Shown: positions 16,688 to 24,613 of the stretch, piece after piece
How positions within the stretch are numbered: position 1 is the stretch's first letter
How the letters are laid out: every line of letters begins with the position of its first letter
DNA from: Ruminococcus sp.
GTDB lineage: Bacteria > Bacillota > Clostridia > Oscillospirales > Ruminococcaceae
Assembly (NCBI GenBank): GCA_017472145.1
Contig: JAFUQX010000037.1
Coordinates: forward strand, 1 to 55,559
Length of the DNA stretch: 55,559 bases
Reading direction: 5' to 3'
Notes under the pieces: generated by a model
Seen by the model: only the letters and a program-made list of their open reading frames with translations
Database searches by the model: none
What the model was told of the DNA's origin: nothing
Program-made: the position numbers and the translations under genes

Positions 16688-17799
16688 TCAGGAATTAATG
16701 TGCGTATTTTCGGATCTGAACGAATATGTTTGATACCAATTAGTAAAAACAAATCCATATCCTTCCGGACCATATTTAAAATCCTCTGAACTCAAATCAG
16801 CATTTGAATCTACGTACGCTTCCATCAATTCAGGAAAATTCGAATCCGCCACGGTATAAACGGCGGTATTATCATCATAATACCTCATACCACCAATAAC
16901 AAGACTGTGTGCTCCTCCTGTTCCAGAAACATCAATAATTACGGCATTATCATGAGATAATTCAGTATAAACTGCTGTTCCCGATATAGAATCTGCGTAA
17001 CATGTATCAAGCAATCCATACATAGATAATCCTATTTTATAATAATGCGCAGTTCCAACAGGAGTGCTTCCCGTTGCAACGCTTATAGCCGTATATACAT
17101 CCATTGCGTCCTTATATCCGCTATCGCCTTCTAAATAACCATTTTCGTAGTTATACTTCGTCGCAATTGATGCAGCCCAGCATATACCGCCATTAATCGA
17201 CTGATTCTCAACTCGATGAAAATAATAACTATCCAGTTCAGCGTTCATGACTACAGATACTCTTGCATTGCTGGATACATAAGGCTGAAATTGGCCATAT
17301 TCAGCATCCAGTGAATTCAGTTGCATGGATAGTTCATTCTCAAAGCTATAATCGGTTACCTCATCTGTCTGCGTGTCATAAAAATTCACGCCATCAAAAA
17401 TCAAGGATTCCCCATTATTACAACAAAATGCGATATCCATCTCAGAATCATAAGCATTCTGAATACACACAGGAGATTGTTGACGAAATGTTGAATAATA
17501 ACCGCCATCCACCGAACTTACACACATGATACCAATAACAGTATCTTCATAATATGCAACAAAAACATCCTTATTGCATGTCTCCATGGTTTCAAGGTCA
17601 TACAATTCAAATGCATCACTGAGCGTGACGCCGCTAAGGGATGCGTAATCTGTATCACTCAGATACTTACCCAGAGCTTCTTCAACATACATCATTTCCG
17701 CACTTTCCAGTGCCATTACGCTGCCAGCGCAGGGAGCAAGGACACTGCCGTCACAGACGCAGCCAGCATCCCGGAAAGCAAGCGTTTCATATTTGCCAT
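16688..17799 (-). pseudogene. Secreted papain-fold cysteine peptidase, frameshifted after the signal peptide
   Basis: The ATG at 17799 has a perfect GGAGGAATTCCA site and encodes a 27-residue signal peptide (MANMKRLLSGMLAASVTAVS, then LLPALAA) ending at TAA 17718-17716. The rest of the protein continues in another frame from an ATG at 17716 that overlaps this stop (TAATG). One inserted base would join ALAA to VMALESAE. The remaining 342 codons encode a propeptide-like region (residues 1-150) and a papain-like domain: GGICWAASIATKYNY with Cys179, GGAHSLVIGG with His270, and VADSNFP. Family is C39/C1-like. Either this is a recent frameshift (or sequencing error), or translation restarts at the overlap and yields an unexported protein. 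It carries no dockerin, unlike its neighbour. Confidence 0.75.
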
Positions 17800-17829
17800 T
17801 GGAATTCCTCCTAATATTTTTGTAATTAT

Positions 17830-17858
17830 ATTATACTATATTTTCTATCAAAAGTCAA
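17830..17858 (-). promoter_or_regulatory. Promoter for peptidase/dockerin unit
   Basis: Minus strand TTGACT (17858-17853), 17-bp spacer, TATAAT (17835-17830). Confidence 0.8.
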
Positions 17859-17925
17859 TCCTATTCACTAAAAAAATGATTGTTATTTTACACAAATTTA
17901 CATTCACATTCTTTGTGCAAAATGC

Positions 17926-17955
17926 AAAAAACCGCCGTAAGTTTCCTTACGGCGG
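17926..17955 (-). terminator. Terminator after fba
   Basis: A perfect stem, CCGCCGTAAG (17955-17946) with CTTACGGCGG (17941-17932), followed by TTTTTT on the minus strand. Confidence 0.9.
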
Positions 17956-18000
17956 CCTTTTCACATAATTTCAGAGACCGATTCGGTACGCCGGCTCCGC

Positions 18001-18864
18001 TTACGCCTTGCCTACAGAACCAAACAGGTTCATCTTCTCCTCAACCTTTGCCATGATTGCTTCATAGCCCGGCAGGAGCAGCTTTCTCGGATCAAAGCCC
18101 TTCTTCTGCAGATCCTTGCCTTCTTCAATATACTTTCTGGTAGCCTCAGCAAATACCAGCTGGCACTCGGTGTTTACATTGATCTTTGCAACACCCAGAG
18201 AGATAGCCTTCAGGATCTGATCATCCGGAATGCCTGTACCGCCGTGCAGTACCAGCGGAACCTCACCAACAGTAGCCTTGATCTGCTCCAGTGTCTCGAA
18301 GCTCAGGCCTTCCCAGTTGTCCGGATATACACCGTGGATGTTGCCAATACCAGCAGCCAGGATATCTACGCCCAGATCAGCAATGGTCTTGCACTCCTGC
18401 GGATCTGCACACTCGCCCTTACCAACAACGCCGTCTTCCTCGCCGCCGATGGAACCTACCTCAGCCTCGATGGACAGACCCAGATTGTGAGAAACTGCTA
18501 CCAGCTCCTTGGTCTTTGCGATGTTCTCCTCGATCGGGAAGTGAGAACCGTCGAACATTACAGATGTGAAGCCAGCCTTGATGCAGTCATAGCACTGATC
18601 ATAGGTACCGTGATCCAGATGCAGAGCAACCGGAACGGTGATGCCCAGTGTCTCATCCATAGCCTTTACCATAGCTGCAACGGTCTTGAAACCAGTCATG
18701 TACTTGCCTGCGCCGGCCGATACACCCAGGATTACCGGAGACTGAAGCTTCTGAGCGGTGTTCAGAATTGCCTTTGTCCATTCCAGATTGTTGATGTTGA
18801 ACTGGCCGACAGCATACTTGCCCTCCATAGCCTTCTGCATCATATCCTTTGCTGATACTAACAT
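18001..18864 (-). CDS. fba: Class II fructose-bisphosphate aldolase
   Basis: A zinc-dependent glycolytic and gluconeogenic enzyme that splits fructose 1,6-bisphosphate into glyceraldehyde 3-phosphate and dihydroxyacetone phosphate. The 287-residue protein has the metal-binding His residues in ALHLDHG (near residue 82), GNIHGVYP and VLHGGTGIP, plus EAEVGSIGG. It is of the short FbaA form found in Firmicutes. AGGAGGAAAAGCAA precedes the ATG. It is a single-gene unit with its own promoter and a strong terminator. A tagatose-bisphosphate aldolase would look similar, but the sequence fits FbaA better. Confidence 0.93.
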   Translation of the reverse strand: MLVSAKDMMQKAMEGKYAVGQFNINNLEWTKAILNTAQKLQSPVILGVSAGAGKYMTGFKTVAAMVKAMDETLGITVPVALHLDHGTYDQCYDCIKAGFTSVMFDGSHFPIEENIAKTKELVAVSHNLGLSIEAEVGSIGGEEDGVVGKGECADPQECKTIADLGVDILAAGIGNIHGVYPDNWEGLSFETLEQIKATVGEVPLVLHGGTGIPDDQILKAISLGVAKINVNTECQLVFAEATRKYIEEGKDLQKKGFDPRKLLLPGYEAIMAKVEEKMNLFGSVGKA

Positions 18865-18931
18865 TTGCTTTTCCTCCTAAAGAAAAAAATAGAATATACA
18901 TAAATCGATGCCCAAATGCATCTCTTTTTCT

Positions 18932-18960
18932 ATTATACCTCATTCCACCGGAAATTGCAA
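18932..18960 (-). promoter_or_regulatory. Promoter for fba
   Basis: Minus strand TTGCAA (18960-18955), 17-bp spacer, TATAAT (18937-18932). Confidence 0.8.
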
Positions 18961-18997
18961 GAGGTTACAGGAAATTTATCGATTATACATCTTCCGG

Positions 18998-20596
18998 TCA
19001 GTCTGTGCTGTTGCATACGACCACATCGCCGACCTCGATCACCACATGTCCCTGGGGTATGATCGTCTGCTCTCCCCGGCGTATCAGAATCAGCAGCTTA
19101 TCCTTCTTCAGGGCCAGGCTGCGGATCTCCTTGCCGCACCACTCGTGCTTTTCTGTGATGGCGATCTCCGCCAGACGGATCCGCTCATCATCCTGATAAG
19201 CATCTGCTGTAAGTACTGCAGTGTCTCCCTCTGCGAGAACCGTGTCTCCCTTTGGAATAACAGTCTCTGCGCCCCGAATCAGCATTACCAGCAGCGTTTC
19301 CGGCGGCAGGGACAGCTCCTTCACCTGCTTGCCAGCCCACTGGCTTCCCTCCGAAATCGGAACCTGTATCAGCTGAAGCTCCTGCTCCTCTGTGTAGTCT
19401 GTAAAGGTCTTGAGGACATTTCCGCTTTCATCGATCATGGAAAGCTTCCTGGCCACAGCCGGAAGCAGCGTTCCCTGAATGGCGATAGACAGAAGGATCA
19501 CACAGAATATGATATGGAAAAGGTCATTCTCCAGCACTGCACCGCCGGCTATGGCGGATACGATGAACACCGCCGAGGTTGCACCTCTCAGACCCGACCA
19601 TGAGATCAGAAGCTGCTGAGAGAGCTTGGCCCGGAAGGGCGTCATCAGCAGAGCCACCGCTATAGGACGAGCCAGCACCGTCAGGAACAGGGCGATTCCC
19701 AGGGCCGGAAGAATCACCTCCGGAAGCCTGGACGGCGTAGACAGAAGACCGATAATAAAGAACAGCGTTACCTGCATCAGGTTGGTGATACCATCAAAGA
19801 AGCCAACCTGCTTCTTCTTGTTGGGAATATTAGAGTTACCCAGAATAATGCCGCAGATATAGGCACTCAGATAACCATTGCCCTGAATCAGGGTCGGCAG
19901 CACATAGGACAAAATGGCAACCGCTACCAGCAGAATGGTATCAAAGCCATTTCCGGCCAGCTTTACACGGCACAGGAACCATTTTGTGATCAGAGCCAAT
20001 AAAACACCGGCGCCCACTCCGAACACCAGCTGCGTGAAAAGCAGATCGGCGATACTTCCGGCGGTGACATTGCCTGTCATCATAGAAAGAACCACCGTTG
20101 TCATCATATAAGCAATGGGATCGTTACTGCCGCTCTCCACCTCAAGAAGGGAGGCTGTGCCGTACTTCAGGCTCAGCTGCTTGGAACGGAGGATGGAGAA
20201 TACAGACGCTGCATCTGTCGAGCCAAGCACCGCACCAGTCAGCATCGCCTCCAGCCAGCCAAAGCCCAGCACAAAATGACAGAACACGCCCACAAACAAG
20301 GCCGTCAGAAAAACGCCGGCTGTGGAAAGCAGAACCGATCGTCCGGCCACCGGACGGGCCTCACTCCATTTGGTACTGAATCCGCCGTAGAAAATGATAA
20401 AAATCAGGGCGCAGGTACAGAGATTCTCCGTACTTTTGTAATTGTCAAAACTGATCCCCAGAAGGCCATCCACACCGCACAGCATACCGACTCCGATAAA
20501 GGCCAGGAGCATGGGAACTCCGATCCGGTTGGTCAGCTGATTGCACAGCACACAGGCCACCACAACCAGCGAGAACAGCAAAAGCATCTGCATCAT
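18998..20596 (-). CDS. K+/H+ antiporter, CPA family with C-terminal RCK_C domains
   Basis: A 532-residue monovalent cation/proton antiporter of the NhaP2/CvrA type. About 12 to 13 hydrophobic helices fill residues 1-390. They include GSTDAASVFSILRS and VESGSNDPIAYM, where the Asp pair forms the ion site, and SWSGLRGATSAVFI. The last 140 residues hold two TrkA-C (RCK_C) modules (LIQVPISEGSQWAGKQVKEL and LAEIAITEKHEWCGKEIRSL), which probably sense a nucleotide or ligand. The start ATG at 20596 follows GGAGAGATGCATT; the open frame extends ten codons upstream without a site. It is likely involved in potassium and pH control. Confidence 0.9.
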   Translation of the reverse strand: MMQMLLLFSLVVVACVLCNQLTNRIGVPMLLAFIGVGMLCGVDGLLGISFDNYKSTENLCTCALIFIIFYGGFSTKWSEARPVAGRSVLLSTAGVFLTALFVGVFCHFVLGFGWLEAMLTGAVLGSTDAASVFSILRSKQLSLKYGTASLLEVESGSNDPIAYMMTTVVLSMMTGNVTAGSIADLLFTQLVFGVGAGVLLALITKWFLCRVKLAGNGFDTILLVAVAILSYVLPTLIQGNGYLSAYICGIILGNSNIPNKKKQVGFFDGITNLMQVTLFFIIGLLSTPSRLPEVILPALGIALFLTVLARPIAVALLMTPFRAKLSQQLLISWSGLRGATSAVFIVSAIAGGAVLENDLFHIIFCVILLSIAIQGTLLPAVARKLSMIDESGNVLKTFTDYTEEQELQLIQVPISEGSQWAGKQVKELSLPPETLLVMLIRGAETVIPKGDTVLAEGDTAVLTADAYQDDERIRLAEIAITEKHEWCGKEIRSLALKKDKLLILIRRGEQTIIPQGHVVIEVGDVVVCNSTD

Positions 20597-20659
20597 AATG
20601 CATCTCTCCTTTCTCAACACTTTCATTGAATCTGTTCATTGAAATTTATGCCTGTATCT

Positions 20660-20688
20660 ATTATAATAGATATATCAGAAAATTGCAA
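20660..20688 (-). promoter_or_regulatory. Promoter for the antiporter; near-palindromic -10 region
   Basis: Minus strand TTGCAA (20688-20683), 17-bp spacer, TATAAT (20665-20660). ATTATAAT also gives a TATAAT on the plus strand at 20662-20667, which may serve glgB, although its -35 (ATGAAA) is weak. Confidence 0.7.
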
Positions 20689-20729
20689 GACTGAATCTTG
20701 TTCAATCGTAAAAGGAGCGAATTTACAGA

Positions 20730-22565
20730 ATGGATCTTCATCAGTTTTATCTGGGGACGGCTCTGGAGGCCTACACCTATTTTGGCGCACATGTTCAGCC
20801 GGAGGGCGGTGTACTGTTCCGCACCCTGGCGCCCAATGCAGAGCGCGTTTCTCTCATCTGCGAATCCAGCGGCTGGAATGAAATTCCCATGGAGCGGGAA
20901 ACCGACGGCGGTATCTATCGCTGCTGGCTGGCCGATGCAGAGCCGGGGCAGATGTATAAGTACCGCATCTATATCAAAAATGCAGATGTGCCCTATATTG
21001 ACCACTGCGACCCCTATGGCTTCGGAATGGAGCTGCGCCCGAAAAATGCATCGATCATCCGTGATCTCAAAGCCTATACCTTCCACGATGAAGCATGGAT
21101 GCAGCAGCGGGGAAATCATCATGAAAAGCCTGTCAACATCTATGAGGTGCATCTTGGCTCATGGATGACGAATCCGGATGACGAAAACGGATACTACCGA
21201 TATGAGGAAATCGCTCCCAAGCTGGTGGAATATGTAAAGGAGCAGGGATACAACTACATCGAATTCATGCCCCTCAGTGAGCATCCGGCGGACTGCTCCT
21301 GGGGCTATCAGAACACAGGCTTTTTCAGCCCCACCTCCCGGTATGGCGATGCAAGGGGGCTGATGGAGCTGGTCGATCTGTGCCACCAAAGCGGCATTGG
21401 CGTGATCATGGACTATGTGCCGGTACATTTTGCGGTGGACGGCTATGGTCTGGCGAATTATGACGGCACATTCCTGTATGAGTACCCAGAGAAGGAAATC
21501 ACACGCAGCGAATGGGGCAGCTGCAATTTCAATCACTCCCGCGGGGAGGTGTGCAGCTTCCTGGCCTCCTGCGCAAACTACTGGCTGACCGAATTCCACT
21601 TTGATGGGATCCGCATGGATGCCGTATCCCGTCTCATCTACTGGTACGGCGACCCAAATTCCGGCGTGAATCCCAACAGTCTCAACTTTCTCAAATCTAT
21701 GAACAGCCACCTGCGCCGGCTTCATCCGGATGTGATGCTCATTGCAGAAGACTCCACCAACTACGACGGCGTGACCCGTCCTGTAGAATTCGGCGGTCTG
21801 GGCTTTGACTACAAATGGGATATGGGCTGGATGAACGATACGCTGGACTATTTCCGTGCTCATCCGTGGTCGAGAAAAGACATTTACCACATGCTGACCT
21901 TCTCTATGATGTACTATTATAATGAGCGCTATCTGCTGCCCCTGTCTCACGATGAAACGGTACATGGAAAAGCCACCATCGTACAGAAGATGTTCGGTGA
22001 CTATGAGCAGAAGTTTCCTCAGGCTCGTGCATTATATATGTATATGTATCTTCACCCGGGCAAGAAGCTGAATTTCATGGGCAACGAAATCGGTCAGCTC
22101 CGGGAATGGACAGAGGAGCAGGAGCAGGACTGGAGTGTGCTCAGATATCCCATGCACGACTCCTTCCATCAGTATATGAAGCAGCTCTGCCAGCTTTATA
22201 TGTCCGAACCGGCCCTGTCAGCCGGGGACTATCGACCGGATGGTTTCCGGTGGATCGACTGCCATCAGGAAGAAAAGTGCATTTATGCCTTTGAGCGGCG
22301 TGCAGGCGAGGAACGAATCCTTGCGCTGTTCCACTTTGATGACGCACGAACAGAGGATTTCACCTTTACCCTGGAGCAGGGCGAAATCATCACACCCCTG
22401 CTGAACTCCCAGTGGGAGAAATTCAGCGGTACACTGAAAAAGGACACAGCCGATATTTCCGGTGAAGCATCCGAAAACGGCTATACTTACCATGTGCAGC
22501 TTCCGCCCTTCTGCGGTGCAGTCTATAAAGTAAAAGTGAAAAACAGAAATACAAATTCCAGATAA
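20730..22565 (+). CDS. glgB: 1,4-alpha-glucan branching enzyme (GH13)
   Basis: Forms alpha-1,6 branches in glycogen. The 611-residue protein has an N-terminal CBM48 region (residues 15-110) and a GH13 barrel with the expected catalytic motifs: FDGIRMDAVSRL (nucleophile Asp), LIAEDS (acid Glu) and LPLSHDETVHGK (third Asp). GYNYIEFMPLSEHPADCSWGY is the family signature at the barrel start. A C-terminal all-beta domain closes the protein. GGAG at 20713-20716 is a somewhat distant ribosome-binding site for the ATG at 20730. It lies divergent to the antiporter and ends at a strong hairpin. Confidence 0.95.
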   Translation: MDLHQFYLGTALEAYTYFGAHVQPEGGVLFRTLAPNAERVSLICESSGWNEIPMERETDGGIYRCWLADAEPGQMYKYRIYIKNADVPYIDHCDPYGFGMELRPKNASIIRDLKAYTFHDEAWMQQRGNHHEKPVNIYEVHLGSWMTNPDDENGYYRYEEIAPKLVEYVKEQGYNYIEFMPLSEHPADCSWGYQNTGFFSPTSRYGDARGLMELVDLCHQSGIGVIMDYVPVHFAVDGYGLANYDGTFLYEYPEKEITRSEWGSCNFNHSRGEVCSFLASCANYWLTEFHFDGIRMDAVSRLIYWYGDPNSGVNPNSLNFLKSMNSHLRRLHPDVMLIAEDSTNYDGVTRPVEFGGLGFDYKWDMGWMNDTLDYFRAHPWSRKDIYHMLTFSMMYYYNERYLLPLSHDETVHGKATIVQKMFGDYEQKFPQARALYMYMYLHPGKKLNFMGNEIGQLREWTEEQEQDWSVLRYPMHDSFHQYMKQLCQLYMSEPALSAGDYRPDGFRWIDCHQEEKCIYAFERRAGEERILALFHFDDARTEDFTFTLEQGEIITPLLNSQWEKFSGTLKKDTADISGEASENGYTYHVQLPPFCGAVYKVKVKNRNTNSR

Positions 22566-22574
22566 AGCATAAAG

Positions 22575-22618
22575 AGCGGCTGTACCGGTATAAAAACCTG
22601 TACAGCCGCTGTTTTTCT
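22575..22618 (+). terminator. Terminator after glgB
   Basis: AGCGGCTGTAC (22575-22585) pairs perfectly with GTACAGCCGCT (22600-22610), followed by GTTTTTC. It may also stop the convergent dockerin gene. Confidence 0.9.
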
Positions 22619-22678
22619 TATTGATCCATCTTATTAAGCTTGTGAAACACTGCTTACGTTCGTCCTATCCTCGGGAAA

Positions 22679-24310
22679 TCAGTCTGTATACGGAAGGGAT
22701 TCTACAAGCATAACCAGATATTCCAGCAGTGTAACCGAATCCAAGGTATTGATCTGACCATCATCATAGCAGTCTGCATTGCTCAGGGAGGCCTCGTTCA
22801 GAGACAGCGCGCCCGCCAGATACTTATTGAGCAGTACCGCATCAATCAAAGAAACATCCTCATCCAGATTTATATCGCCGCACAGGCCCTCTACAACGGT
22901 AACATTACAGAAAAGAATCTTGCCCCGGACAATGGTATATACCCGGCATGAACCGGTGGCTTTGGCCGTAATTGTGCCGTTTTCTGAAATGGTCGCTATC
23001 GATTCATCCGTAGTTTTCCATGTCTCTGTACCGTCTGCATTATAGACCTTCAGCTTAAAATTCATTCCCTCATACAGCTCTACGCTGGTATGAGAAAGAT
23101 ATGGGGTTTCATACACGGTGACAACCTCGCTTGAAACAACTGTTGTAGTGGTAGTGGACGTAGTTGTTGTCGTTGTGGTCTCTGTTGTAGTAGTGGTTGT
23201 TGTTGTCTCCTCTGTAGTTGTCGTGGTTGTCGTGGTTGTCGTTGTGGGTTCAGGCGTGGTCGTAGTGGTCGTTGCCGCAGTCGTCTCGGAGGTCGTGGTA
23301 GTCGTCGTTGTGGTAGTCTCAGGGGTCGTTGTTGTAGTAGTAGAAGTCGTCGTTTCCGGCTCATCCTCTGTTACAACGATCGTCAGTCCGCGTGCAACAT
23401 CCGGCAGACAGTCCTCATTCATAAAGGTCTTTCCATCCTCCTGGAAGGAAATGGTATATGTGCCGCTGGGCGTACCCTGCTGTACAACTGCTTCAAAGGA
23501 GGTAGCTGCAAACTCATCCGATTCACCCAGGAAAGAGGTCGTGCCGGATCCGTTATACTGCCAGATGGTAACATTACACAAGCCCGGGATCAAGGAGCCG
23601 ACCGGAAGCGTCGGATCATAGAATGGAATCGTTCCTGTTTCTGTATCCAGCTCAAAATTATCCTGTCTTACATATTCATATGTAAAGGTCGCTGAACCAT
23701 CCTCCTGCGGTTCAACATCAACATAGAAGCGCTTTTCCTCCTTCAGCTGAATGTCCTTGTTCTCCTGACTTGTAAAATAGGATGCATCAAAATAAATCTG
23801 ATTGTTCTCACCCATATATATAAGCTCACCAAAGGTCGGCTCGTTTACATACTTTGTAGAATAATACATACACTCCACATTGGAATATACTGTGCCCGTT
23901 CTTTTTGTAATTACCCTGGCCAGCATATAGGGAGTAAGCTCACTGGTAAATGTACCGCCGCTGTAGGTATATTCCTTATTCTCACCCAGAGCACCGTAGT
24001 CCATGGGATTCTGGAACCGGATCGCATCCCAGCTGCTCGGCTCCCAGGCATAGCACATATATTTGATATGCGGATCTACCCACTCCTCTGAATCCATATA
24101 GATCGAAACCGGAATGACAACATCCCCCTCAGCCAGCTCAGACTCGGAGATATATACGGTATCGGCCCGGTCCTCTCCGGTAGCCATATATAGCTCAAAA
24201 TAAGGATGTGTATGCTCTGTTGCCGCAAAAACATTCCCCACGGACATTCCCGTAACACCAAGCACGGCCGCTGTGCAAACCGCTGCCCACTTTGTAAACT
24301 TCATTTTCAT
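22679..24310 (-). CDS. Secreted dockerin protein with Thr-rich linker and Ig-like (BIG2) domain
   Basis: A 543-residue exported protein with four parts. The signal peptide ends at VFAATEHTH. Residues 32-320 form an unassigned, probably beta-rich region (GGTFTSELTPYMLARVITK, TSFEAVVQQGTPSGTYTISF) that resembles cohesin-like or adhesion folds, without a firm match. Residues about 322-400 are almost pure Thr with scattered E, P, S and V, a long spacer. Then comes an Ig-like segment (TPYLSHTSVELYEGMNFKLK, TTDESIATISENGTITAKAT) and a C-terminal dockerin (CGDINLDEDVSLIDAVLLNK, ADCYDDGQINTLDSVTLLEY). The start follows AAGGAG at a long spacing. It likely attaches to the cellulosome; no catalytic motif is visible. 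Confidence 0.85.
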   Translation of the reverse strand: MKMKFTKWAAVCTAAVLGVTGMSVGNVFAATEHTHPYFELYMATGEDRADTVYISESELAEGDVVIPVSIYMDSEEWVDPHIKYMCYAWEPSSWDAIRFQNPMDYGALGENKEYTYSGGTFTSELTPYMLARVITKRTGTVYSNVECMYYSTKYVNEPTFGELIYMGENNQIYFDASYFTSQENKDIQLKEEKRFYVDVEPQEDGSATFTYEYVRQDNFELDTETGTIPFYDPTLPVGSLIPGLCNVTIWQYNGSGTTSFLGESDEFAATSFEAVVQQGTPSGTYTISFQEDGKTFMNEDCLPDVARGLTIVVTEDEPETTTSTTTTTTPETTTTTTTTTSETTAATTTTTTPEPTTTTTTTTTTTEETTTTTTTTETTTTTTTSTTTTTVVSSEVVTVYETPYLSHTSVELYEGMNFKLKVYNADGTETWKTTDESIATISENGTITAKATGSCRVYTIVRGKILFCNVTVVEGLCGDINLDEDVSLIDAVLLNKYLAGALSLNEASLSNADCYDDGQINTLDSVTLLEYLVMLVESLPYTD

Positions 24311-24397
24311 TATAAATACAGCTCCTTCTTTTTCCTCAGAATTTCCCGCTTCCTTTTTTACCGAAAGCCTTCCTTAGCCTTCCTTTACACATAAAAT

Positions 24398-24426
24398 AGT
24401 ATATCACTTCTTTCTCCCTTTGTCAA
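24398..24426 (-). promoter_or_regulatory. Promoter for the Thr-rich dockerin gene
   Basis: Minus strand TTGACA (24426-24421), 17-bp spacer, TATACT (24403-24398). The region is shared with the promoter at 10846-10874. Confidence 0.85.
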
Positions 24427-24572
24427 GGAAATCACCATAAATTCCGATTCTTTTTTCTACTATCCAAAGCTGTTGTTGTGCAGATTGCATAACTTGAGAC
24501 ATGGGAACGTCTCTTTCCGGATCGATCTGGAAAATTCATCTCCATGCTCTTTTTATTTCCGCTGGAGTGTGC

Positions 24573-24578
24573 TATAAT
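24573..24578 (+). promoter_or_regulatory. Extended -10 promoter for the ABC exporter operon
   Basis: TGC-TATAAT with TATAAT at 24573-24578, 35 bp before the first gene. The -35 region is poor, so it is probably an extended -10 promoter. The 24427-24560 stretch shows no gene; a small GAGAC/GTCTC hairpin lies near 24500. Confidence 0.55.
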
Positions 24579-24613
24579 ATTTTTGGTATCATATCAAAAT
24601 ACAGGAGGATTCT

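Noticed and set aside
23118-23621. Valine-rich 167-codon plus-strand frame
   Set aside because: It is the antisense of the Thr-rich linker; the low-complexity pattern follows from ACN codons.
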